A DNA stretch of 64,000 bases from Pseudanabaena cinerea FACHB-1277 (GTDB lineage Bacteria > Cyanobacteriota > Cyanobacteriia > Pseudanabaenales > Pseudanabaenaceae): the NCBI RefSeq assembly GCF_014696345.1, contig NZ_JACJPY010000007.1:48423-112422 (forward strand), written 5' to 3'. This document shows positions 16,412-22,231 of the stretch, in pieces; positions within the stretch are counted from its first letter, which is position 1, and each line of letters starts with the position of its first letter. The notes below the pieces were generated by a model. The model searched no databases. It was not told the DNA's origin and worked only from the letters and a program-made list of their open reading frames with translations. The position numbers and the translations under genes are program-made.

Positions 16412-16423
16412 TACAGTCTATTG
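16255..16423 (+). repeat. Pilin 3' segment with inverted near-identical copy at 43829-43998
   Basis: Read against the minus strand of 43829-43998, this stretch differs by only a few substitutions and one C in a C7/C8 run. It covers the end of pilA, the stop codon and the following ATACAGTCTATTG. Copies face opposite ways about 27.4 kb apart. Confidence 0.9.
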
Positions 16424-16470
16424 AGGCTTTATAGTTACTAGTTTTATGGACAAGTATCCAATCAACTAGT

Positions 16471-16494
16471 CCAGTAAGGTTTTACCCTTACTGG
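16471..16494 (+). terminator. Hairpin downstream of pilA
   Basis: CCAGTAAGG / CCTTACTGG with a 6-nt loop, 60 bp after the pilin stop. Nine paired bases and no strong U-run make this a modest terminator candidate. Confidence 0.4.
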
Positions 16495-16552
16495 GCTAAC
16501 TACAAGCCTCTCTATTAGCTTTCCATCCAAGGCGGAATCACCAACTACTTTT

Positions 16553-16641
16553 CTTACAGTCTGTTGAGGCATTAAGGGGTACAATGGATAGAAACAGAAA
16601 AACAGGAAAAAAAGAGCTATGCCAGCATATTCTCTAGATTT
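16553..16641 (+). mobile_element. Remnant of IS630-family left end
   Basis: About 88 bp match the sequence starting at 63864 with only four mismatches. The match includes TACAGTCTGTTGAGGC, the run GGAAAAAAAGAGCT and the first codons MPAYSLD of the transposase at 16619. After CTAGATTT it diverges completely, so only the left end survives, directly upstream of the duplicated small genes. Confidence 0.85.
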
Positions 16642-16709
16642 GGGAAGGGATGGAGCGCTCAGTGGAAAGATGTCCAAAGGGACAAAAAGCTTTTCGATTA
16701 GGGTGAATT

Positions 16710-16928
16710 ATGATTACATTTGAAAGTGAGCTTGATGCGGTTAGTCAGTTGTCAATCGATCAGCAGGAAATGTTAATTGATATTCTCAGAAAACGGAACG
16801 CTGAGGTGAGAAGGCGGCAGATTCTAGAGGAATGTCGTGAGGGTTTGGCTGAGTATCGTGCTGGTGTTTTAAAGGCTCAGACTGCGGAGGAAGCGATCGC
16901 CGATCTGCGTAGTTATGTAGAATCTTGA
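16710..16928 (+). CDS. Small antitoxin-like protein (72 aa), copy 1
   Basis: 72 residues, helical and charged: SELDAVSQLSIDQQEMLIDILRKRN, then EEAIADLRSYVES. In other cyanobacteria, short proteins of this type (a LSxxQQExLIxI core with a C-terminal acidic helix) precede RelE-type toxins, so an antitoxin role is plausible; this is from general knowledge, not a search. Here no toxin follows; instead a broken DUF433 gene comes 24 bp later. A paralogue differing at about nine residues lies 1104 bp downstream (17814). Together with the DUF433 gene it forms one unit of a tandem duplication. Confidence 0.6.
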   Translation: MITFESELDAVSQLSIDQQEMLIDILRKRNAEVRRRQILEECREGLAEYRAGVLKAQTAEEAIADLRSYVES

Positions 16929-16952
16929 TAGTGATTTAGTGAGGTTTTAAGA

Positions 16953-17184
16953 ATGAAATATCTAGCGCGAATTACCTTGGATTCTGATGTGATGGGTGGT
17001 AAGCCTTGCATTCGGGGAATGCGGGTGAATGTGGGTACATTGGTTGGGCTATTGGCGGTTGGACATTCGGTTGAAGAGATTTTAAAGGTTTATCCTTAAT
17101 TTAGAGAAAGAGGATATTATGGCAGCTTTGCCCTATGCGGCTTGGCGGTCTGAGGAGGTAGAGGCTGCTTTGGTGTCAGCATGA
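16953..17184 (+). pseudogene. DUF433 antitoxin-like gene broken by a +1 frameshift
   Basis: The frame starts MKYLARITLDSDVMGGKPCIRGMRV, then stops at TAA 17097 after 48 codons. Compared with the intact copy at 18057 it has one extra A (TATCCTTAATTTAGAG against TATCCTTATTTAGAG); past that point the rest of the DUF433 sequence continues in another frame to TGA 17182. Otherwise the two copies are close. DUF433 proteins are small winged-helix-like antitoxins, often paired with DUF5615 PIN-like toxins. Confidence 0.85.
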
Positions 17185-17272
17185 AAATATAGCCGATCGC
17201 CTATCTAAAAGATCTTGTAAAATGTCACTAGTAAAGTGATGCAGATCTACAAAACTTGTTTTGAATGGAAAA

Positions 17273-17524
17273 ATGATGAATCGACAAAAACTTTTAGCTC
17301 GAATTTCCATAAATCCAAATATTTGTTTTGGTAAACCTTGCATTCGAGGTCATCGGATTTGGGTGTCTTTGATTCTTGATTTTTTGGCAAGTGGAATGAC
17401 GATCGCTGAATTAATTGAAGAGTATCCCCAATTACAGGTAGAAGATATTTATGCTTGTATTGCCTATGGTGCTGAAATGTCGCGGGATCGATATATTGAT
17501 ATTCCTTTGGAGCAAACTGCGTGA
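17273..17524 (+). CDS. DUF433 family antitoxin-like protein
   Basis: About 84 residues; ATG 17273 or 17276 is preferred to the TTG at 17261 of the ORF track because GGAAAA precedes them. The family pattern is clear: LLARISINPNICFGKPCIRGHRIWVSLILDFLASGMTIAELIEEYPQL, then EDIYACIAYGAE. This is a diverged relative of the duplicated DUF433 genes on either side. It overlaps the GTG of a DUF5615-like toxin gene by 4 bp, the standard arrangement of a DUF433-DUF5615 module, but that toxin gene is broken. Confidence 0.8.
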   Translation: MMNRQKLLARISINPNICFGKPCIRGHRIWVSLILDFLASGMTIAELIEEYPQLQVEDIYACIAYGAEMSRDRYIDIPLEQTA

Positions 17525-17719
17525 AGCTGAAGTTAGATGAAAATTTGGGCGATCGCGGTATCATGCAATTACGACAAGCAGGGCATGATGTTGCGACTGT
17601 GGTGGCGCAAGGTTTGACATCTGATCGGTGGTTTGGATCGCGAGGATATAACTGGTAAGCTTTGGATAGTGCAACGCGGACGTATTCGCATTCACCAGCC
17701 TCTTTCTGATGATAATTAG
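17521..17719 (+). pseudogene. DUF5615 PIN-like toxin gene with internal deletion
   Basis: GTG 17521 starts MKLKLDENLGDRGIMQLRQAGHDVATVVAQGL, the normal N-terminus of DUF5615 (Mut7-C PIN-like) toxins with the conserved LDEN acidic residue. After ~33 codons the middle of the gene is missing: the expected C-terminus (LDREDITGKLWIVQRGRIRIHQP) follows immediately but in a different frame, ending at TAG 17717. The frame in use terminates early at RGYNW. About 50 codons carrying other catalytic acidic residues are gone, so the toxin is dead while its DUF433 partner stays intact. Confidence 0.85.
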
Positions 17720-17813
17720 ACTTTTTAGCAAGAAAAAATTTCCCCTTTGCAATGCGATCGCCTATCTAAAAAATCTTGTAGAATATTACTAATCTGCTCG
17801 ATTAGGGTGAATT

Positions 17814-18032
17814 ATGATTACGTTTGAAAGTGCGCTTGATGCGGTTAGTCAGTTGTCAATCGATCAGCAGGAGATATTGATTGATATTCTCAGGAAACGG
17901 AATGCTGAGGTGAGAAGGCAGCAAATTCTAGAGAAATGTCGTGAGGGTTTGATTGAGTATCGCTCTGGTGTTTTAACGGCTCAGACTGGGGAGGAAGCGA
18001 TCGCCGATCTGCGTAGTTATGTACAATCTTGA
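17814..18032 (+). CDS. Small antitoxin-like protein (72 aa), copy 2
   Basis: Paralogue of the gene at 16710, same length, nearly the same upstream sequence (TTCGATTAGGGTGAATTATG against TGCTCGATTAGGGTGAATTATG). Changes include S6/A and R36/Q-type substitutions scattered along the helix. It is followed 24 bp later by an intact DUF433 gene, as in copy 1. The two units are 1104 bp apart. The same role as copy 1, antitoxin or transcription-autoregulating partner, is possible; no toxin is adjacent. Confidence 0.6.
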   Translation: MITFESALDAVSQLSIDQQEILIDILRKRNAEVRRQQILEKCREGLIEYRSGVLTAQTGEEAIADLRSYVQS

Positions 18033-18056
18033 TAGTAATTTAGTGAGGTTTTAAGA

Positions 18057-18287
18057 ATGAAATACCTAGAGCGAATTACCTTGGATTCTCAAGTGATGGG
18101 CGGTAAGCCTTGTATTCGTGGAATGCGGGTTACTGTGGGTACGTTGGTTGGACTATTAGCGGTTGGACATTCGTTTGAAGAAATTTTAAATGCTTATCCT
18201 TATTTAGAGAAAGAGGATATTACGGCGGCGTTGTCCTATGCGGCTTGGCGGTCTGAGGAGGTTGAGGTTGCTTTGATGTCGGCATGA
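18057..18287 (+). CDS. DUF433 family protein, intact copy
   Basis: 76 residues: ERITLDSQVMGGKPCIRGMRVTVGTLVGLLAVGHSFEEILNAYPYLEKEDITAALSYAAWRSEE. The G-G-K-P-C-I-R-G motif and the predicted winged-helix layout are those of DUF433 antitoxins. In the usual module a DUF5615 toxin gene overlaps the stop; here none follows, only a 59-bp gap and a different antitoxin gene. It is therefore an orphan, paired on the upstream side with the 72-residue protein. The reading frame is intact, unlike the duplicate at 16953. Confidence 0.8.
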   Translation: MKYLERITLDSQVMGGKPCIRGMRVTVGTLVGLLAVGHSFEEILNAYPYLEKEDITAALSYAAWRSEEVEVALMSA

Positions 18288-18346
18288 AGATTTTGAAGGT
18301 TGTAGGATATTATTGGATAATGTCACCTTATTAAAAAAATAAATTT

Positions 18347-18568
18347 ATGGATGGCGCTATTTTGATTCAACAAGCTTTGCAGCTTGATTTTACAGAAAGG
18401 ATTCATTTGATTGATGTTTTGTGGCACAGCCTTGATTCGTCAGATCGTGAAGAAATCGATTTGGCTTGGTTGCGTGAGTCTCAGAGCCGCCTAACTGCTT
18501 ATCAATCTGGTCAGATAGAGGCAATTGATGGACAAAGAGTTTTTGCTGAGATTGAGGCATTACTTTAA
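18347..18568 (+). CDS. RelB/StbD-like antitoxin (addiction module component)
   Basis: 73 residues: ILIQQALQLDFTERIHLIDVLWHSLDSS, then LAWLRESQSRLTAYQSGQIEAIDGQRVFAEIEALL. The central ER-x-x-LIDxLWxSL and the terminal GxxxAIDG pattern are those of the putative addiction-module antitoxin family that accompanies ParE/RelE toxins. The toxin gene starts 3 bp after the stop, so the two form an operon. It would bind and neutralise the toxin and autoregulate the promoter in the short gap upstream. Confidence 0.85.
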   Translation: MDGAILIQQALQLDFTERIHLIDVLWHSLDSSDREEIDLAWLRESQSRLTAYQSGQIEAIDGQRVFAEIEALL

Positions 18569-18571
18569 ATT

Positions 18572-18868
18572 ATGGATGTCAAGTTTTTATCTCCAGCTAG
18601 AGACGAATTGAAACTAGCGATCGAGTTTTATGAGAAAAGTTCTGCGGGATTGGGTTCTCGTTTCTTGAATGAGGTGAAATCGTCTATTTCTCGAATTGTC
18701 AAAAATCCGCAAGCATGGAGTCTTTTGGATGACAAAATCCGTAGATGTAGATTACAGAGGTTCCCTTATGGAATTGTTTATGTAATCGAACAAGATGAGA
18801 TCGTCATTGTCTCAGTGATGCATTTACATCGCCATCCGCAGTCTTGGCAAAAGAACTTGAATAAGTAG
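18572..18868 (+). CDS. RelE/ParE-family toxin
   Basis: 98 residues with the RelE/ParE fold pattern: VKFLSPARDELKLAIEFYEKSSAGLGSRFLNEVKSSISRIVKNPQAWSLLDDKIRRCRLQRFPYGIVYVIEQDEIVIVSVMHLHRHP. The R-R-x-x-L-x-R-F-P-Y-G-I-V-Y-x-I core is diagnostic. The ending HLHRHPQSW is typical of ParE-like plasmid-stabilisation proteins, which act on gyrase or, in RelE members, on ribosome-bound mRNA. It is coupled to the antitoxin 3 bp upstream and is the only complete toxin-antitoxin pair in this 2-kb cluster. Confidence 0.88.
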   Translation: MDVKFLSPARDELKLAIEFYEKSSAGLGSRFLNEVKSSISRIVKNPQAWSLLDDKIRRCRLQRFPYGIVYVIEQDEIVIVSVMHLHRHPQSWQKNLNK

Positions 18869-18924
18869 CTCAAGTTTAGGTTGATGTATCTCATTTTTTC
18901 CTTTTTCCTTTCTACTTTTTCCTT

Positions 18925-21657
18925 ATGACAGATGCCGAACTACGAGCAATCATCGCCCAAGCAGAACGGGAGGGCTGGACAGAGTTGGATCTGTCGGGGA
19001 ACGATCTGGAAACTTTACCGCCCGAAATTGGACGGTTGCAAAGTCTGGAAAAGTTGATTTTAGGGAAGTGGTTTAGTGGGGGAAGAGGCAAAGGAAATCG
19101 TTTTACGGCTATTCCCCAAGAGATTTTTCAGTTAACTAATCTCAAAGAACTACGTATTGCACACAACCAAATCACAGCGATACAAGATGAGATCGCCAAC
19201 CTAAGCAATCTCATTTGGCTTTACCTCAGTGACAACCAAATCACGCAGATCCCAGATGCGATCGCCAACCTAACCAATCTCACTCAGCTTGACCTCAGAG
19301 ACAACCAAATCACTCAGATCCCAGATGCGATCGCCAACCTAACCAATCTCACTCAGCTTTACCTCGGAGACAACCAAATCACTCAGATCCCAGATGCGAT
19401 CGCAAATTTAACAAATCTTGAAATACTTGACCTCAGTGACAACCAAATCACTCAGATCCCAGATGCGATCGCAAACTTAACAAATCTTGAAATACTTGAC
19501 CTCATAGATAATCCCTTACCAATCCCACCCGAAATTCTCAATGACTATGAAAACCCTGCGGCAATTCTCAGATATTGGCAAAAGTTGCAACAAGATCAGC
19601 AAAATATAGAATTTATCGGAAGAGAAAGATACTTACAAATACTAAAAGACTCATTAAATGATCCAAATAGACGGATAGTTTTCATGCAGGGGAAGACAGG
19701 AATTGGAAAATCAGTACGACTATTGAATGAAGCGAAAGTAATCTTGATTGGACATGGGGCAGTCGGCAAAACCTCACTGGTGCGGCAATTGATCGATCGC
19801 AACTTCAAACCCGATGAAAACAAAACCGAAGGTATTGATATCAGACATTGGCAAATCACAGCCCGTGAAGAGAAAGTCAAGCTAAGAGTTTGGGACTTTG
19901 GCGGACAGGAGATTATGCACGCCACCCATCAGTTCTTTTTGACCGAGCGCAGCCTCTATCTTTTAGTACTCAATGCTCGCAAAGACGAAGGCAACAACGA
20001 TGTCGAATATTGGCTAAAAATTATTGAGAGCTTCGGCAAAGATGCCCCCGTCCTGATTATTGCCAACAAAAGCGATGAGCATCCTCTCAAACTCAACCGC
20101 CGCCACCTGCAAGCCAAATATCCCAACATTCAAGGCTTCTTTGAAACCTCCTGCAAAACAGGGACAGGCATTGACGAACTGCGCCAAGAAATCTATCGAC
20201 AAATCGCGGCAATGGATCATGTGTTTAATCCACTGCCCCAGCAATGGTTTCAACTCAAGGAGCAAATCGAACAGGACACCCGCGACCATATCAGCTATGG
20301 CGAATATGAGCGTATTTGCGATAATCAAAATATTAGCGATTCCCAAGAACGCCGCGACCTGATTCGCCTCCTACACCTATTGGGCATCGTCCTGAATTTC
20401 TCTGAAGATACTAGACTGCAAGACACCAGCGTTCTCAATCCCGAATGGGTCACAGGCGGCGTATATCGCATTCTCAATGACAATCAACTCAGCACCAAAC
20501 AAAAGGGAATGCTCGATTGGCAAAACCTCACCCGCGTTCTCAAACCCAAAAATCAAAGCGATCGCGACTGTTATCATAATGACCGCGATCGGCAATTCAT
20601 CATCGACATGATGCAAAAATTCGAGCTATGTTTTCCCCTTGATGCTAATCCCAATAAACCCACTTACCTAATTCCCGAACTCCTTGACGAAGAAGAACCC
20701 GACACAGGCACATGGGAAAACACCCTAAACCTTGAATATCACTACAAAATTCTATTTAGCAGCGTCATTTCCCGCTTCATAGTCAAAATGCACCACAGCA
20801 TCTCTAAACGCACCTACTGGCGCACTGGCGTAATCCTCGCATTCCCCGAAGGCAATCGCGCCTACATCAAAGCCGATCTCGCCGATGCGAAAATCTTCAT
20901 CCGTATTGATGGCAATCCCAACACCCGCCGATCTTCCCTCGCCGCCATTCGCAATACCTTTGAATCGATCCATCACAGCATCTCGGCTCTAGAAGTCGAT
21001 GAGCGTGTTCCATTGCCTGACAATCCTAAAGTTACGGTGAGTTATAACCATTTGATTAGTCTTGAGCAAAGAGGAAAAACAGACTATTCTCCTGAAGGTA
21101 GCGATCGTGATTACAATATCCGCGAATTACTTGACGGCATCGAAGCCATAGAAGCACGTCAAAAAGTGAACAAGAGAGATCAGTCATACGAAGATATGCG
21201 CGACATTGCTAAACTAGCTGTCAGTAGACCAATTATCAATAAAGCAGAGGCAAATGCTATGTCACAAGAATCTAAATATACAACTAACCTTCAAGGCGCA
21301 AACATTGCTAACTTTGCCAATGAAGTCAAAGACAACGCCAGTCTACAAGCTTCTCATATCACCCAAACAAGCGGCGCAAGCGTAGCCGAACTACTGCAAC
21401 TAATCACCAACCTCCGTCAAACCGCCGATCAATTTCCGTCAGACATTCGCGAAGAACTCATCATTGATGTCGAAGATGTCGAACTTGAAATACAGAAACC
21501 CTCACCAGAACGCAACCTTCCCAAACTCAAAAAAAGACTACTAGCACTATTCACTGCTGCCACCGTCACCTTTGGCGCGATCGCAAGTACAACCGACTTC
21601 GCTAACAATGTTCTGGAAATAAGCAATAAACTAGGCATTGAGTTAATTAAGCATTAA
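18925..21657 (+). CDS. LRR-Roc-COR (Roco) GTPase
   Basis: 910 residues. Leucine-rich repeats of 23 residues (residues ~17-200, core LDLxDNQITQIPDAIANLTN) are followed by an unusual ~37-residue insert (~228-264), then the Roc GTPase from ~268: GHGAVGKTS (P-loop), WDFGGQEIMHATHQFF (DxxG), NKSD (base specificity) and SCKTGTGI. A COR domain (~430-720: NPLPQQWFQLKEQI, FPEGNRAYI) provides dimerisation. The tail has a hydrophobic stretch (~875-890) and ends TDFANNVLEISNKLGIELIKH. The insert has FIGRERYLQIL and a second Walker A, QGKTGIGKS, like the start of STAND-type NTPases. Cyanobacterial Roco proteins are thought to act in signalling; the target is unknown. Confidence 0.9.
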   Translation: MTDAELRAIIAQAEREGWTELDLSGNDLETLPPEIGRLQSLEKLILGKWFSGGRGKGNRFTAIPQEIFQLTNLKELRIAHNQITAIQDEIANLSNLIWLYLSDNQITQIPDAIANLTNLTQLDLRDNQITQIPDAIANLTNLTQLYLGDNQITQIPDAIANLTNLEILDLSDNQITQIPDAIANLTNLEILDLIDNPLPIPPEILNDYENPAAILRYWQKLQQDQQNIEFIGRERYLQILKDSLNDPNRRIVFMQGKTGIGKSVRLLNEAKVILIGHGAVGKTSLVRQLIDRNFKPDENKTEGIDIRHWQITAREEKVKLRVWDFGGQEIMHATHQFFLTERSLYLLVLNARKDEGNNDVEYWLKIIESFGKDAPVLIIANKSDEHPLKLNRRHLQAKYPNIQGFFETSCKTGTGIDELRQEIYRQIAAMDHVFNPLPQQWFQLKEQIEQDTRDHISYGEYERICDNQNISDSQERRDLIRLLHLLGIVLNFSEDTRLQDTSVLNPEWVTGGVYRILNDNQLSTKQKGMLDWQNLTRVLKPKNQSDRDCYHNDRDRQFIIDMMQKFELCFPLDANPNKPTYLIPELLDEEEPDTGTWENTLNLEYHYKILFSSVISRFIVKMHHSISKRTYWRTGVILAFPEGNRAYIKADLADAKIFIRIDGNPNTRRSSLAAIRNTFESIHHSISALEVDERVPLPDNPKVTVSYNHLISLEQRGKTDYSPEGSDRDYNIRELLDGIEAIEARQKVNKRDQSYEDMRDIAKLAVSRPIINKAEANAMSQESKYTTNLQGANIANFANEVKDNASLQASHITQTSGASVAELLQLITNLRQTADQFPSDIREELIIDVEDVELEIQKPSPERNLPKLKKRLLALFTAATVTFGAIASTTDFANNVLEISNKLGIELIKH
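19165..19500 (+). repeat. 69-bp tandem repeats in the Roco LRR
   Basis: Consecutive 69-bp units encode DNQITQIPDAIANLTNL... The central four are nearly identical at DNA level (CAGATCCCAGATGCGATCGC in each), including a HIP1-like core. Such identity points to recent unit duplication or gene conversion rather than ancient repeats. Confidence 0.85.
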
Positions 21658-21715
21658 CGAAATTTACAAACGCATACTCCTATTGATTCAAGGCAAATCA
21701 CCCAATACAGACGTA

Positions 21716-21781
21716 GGGGCAAAGCATTCCCGCAAAAATCCATAACTTTGCAGATTCCCTTAATTCGGGAATGCTCTGCCC
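21716..21781. repeat. Inverted repeat around GCATTCCCG / CGGGAATGC
   Basis: GGGGCAAAGCATTCCCG (21716-21732) and CGGGAATGCTCTGCCC (21766-21781) form an imperfect hairpin with a 33-nt loop. It is one of two MITE-like palindromes in the gap between the Roco gene and the DUF4926 gene. Confidence 0.6.
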
Positions 21782-21824
21782 TGAACCTCACAACGCAGGG
21801 ACAATTTATCGGTGAAAGCAAAGA

Positions 21825-21891
21825 GGGTAGAGCATTTGCAAAATGAGATTTTGGTGGAGAGTTGGCAGATTGTGGTGCAAATGCTCTACCC
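21825..21891. repeat. Inverted repeat GGGTAGAGCATTTGCA / TGCAAATGCTCTACCC
   Basis: Perfect 16-bp arms separated by 35 nt. The GTAGAGCATTTGC palindrome is a kind widely dispersed in cyanobacterial intergenic DNA. It ends 42 bp before the start of the DUF4926 gene. Confidence 0.75.
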
Positions 21892-21932
21892 CTACAGAAG
21901 GAAATATTATCTTAGATATTGAGGTAAAACTA

Positions 21933-22220
21933 ATGCTTCCCCCACCTAAACTCAACCTCTTAGACATTGTTGCTCTAAAAAACGACCTACCCCAACACCA
22001 ACTCCTAGCAGGACAAGTCGGAACCATCGTTGAAATCCTTGCCCCCGAAGTTTACGAAGTCGAATTTAGCGATGATGACGGTCAAACCTACGCCACCCAA
22101 GCCCTGCCAAATCATCAACTCCTAAAACTACACTATAAACCCATCGCCAATATGACCGACTTTGCCAATAACGTCATGGAAATTGGCAGCAAATTGGGTA
22201 TAGAACTCATCAAACAATAA
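21933..22220 (+). CDS. DUF4926 protein with a Roco-like C-terminal tail
   Basis: The ORF track start at 21843 lies inside the inverted repeat. ATG 21933 (MLPPPKLNLLDIVALKNDLP), preceded by GAGGTAA, gives 95 residues. Residues 4-70 match the DUF4926 beta-barrel-like family (LAGQVGTIVEIL, VYEVEFSDDDGQTYATQAL), small proteins often near toxin-antitoxin genes. The last ~22 residues, TDFANNVMEIGSKLGIELIKQ, are not part of DUF4926 and match the tail of the Roco protein 0.6 kb upstream at nearly every position. It may be a fusion with the remnant of a second Roco-type gene, or a shared interaction tag. Confidence 0.75.
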   Translation: MLPPPKLNLLDIVALKNDLPQHQLLAGQVGTIVEILAPEVYEVEFSDDDGQTYATQALPNHQLLKLHYKPIANMTDFANNVMEIGSKLGIELIKQ

Positions 22221-22231
22221 TTCTACTGACC

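Noticed and set aside
16619-16709. Possible transposase gene at the IS630 remnant
   Set aside because: Homology ends after about seven codons and the frame that follows is unrelated.
19165-19500. 69-bp repeats considered as a CRISPR or satellite array
   Set aside because: They encode canonical 23-residue LRR units in one long frame.
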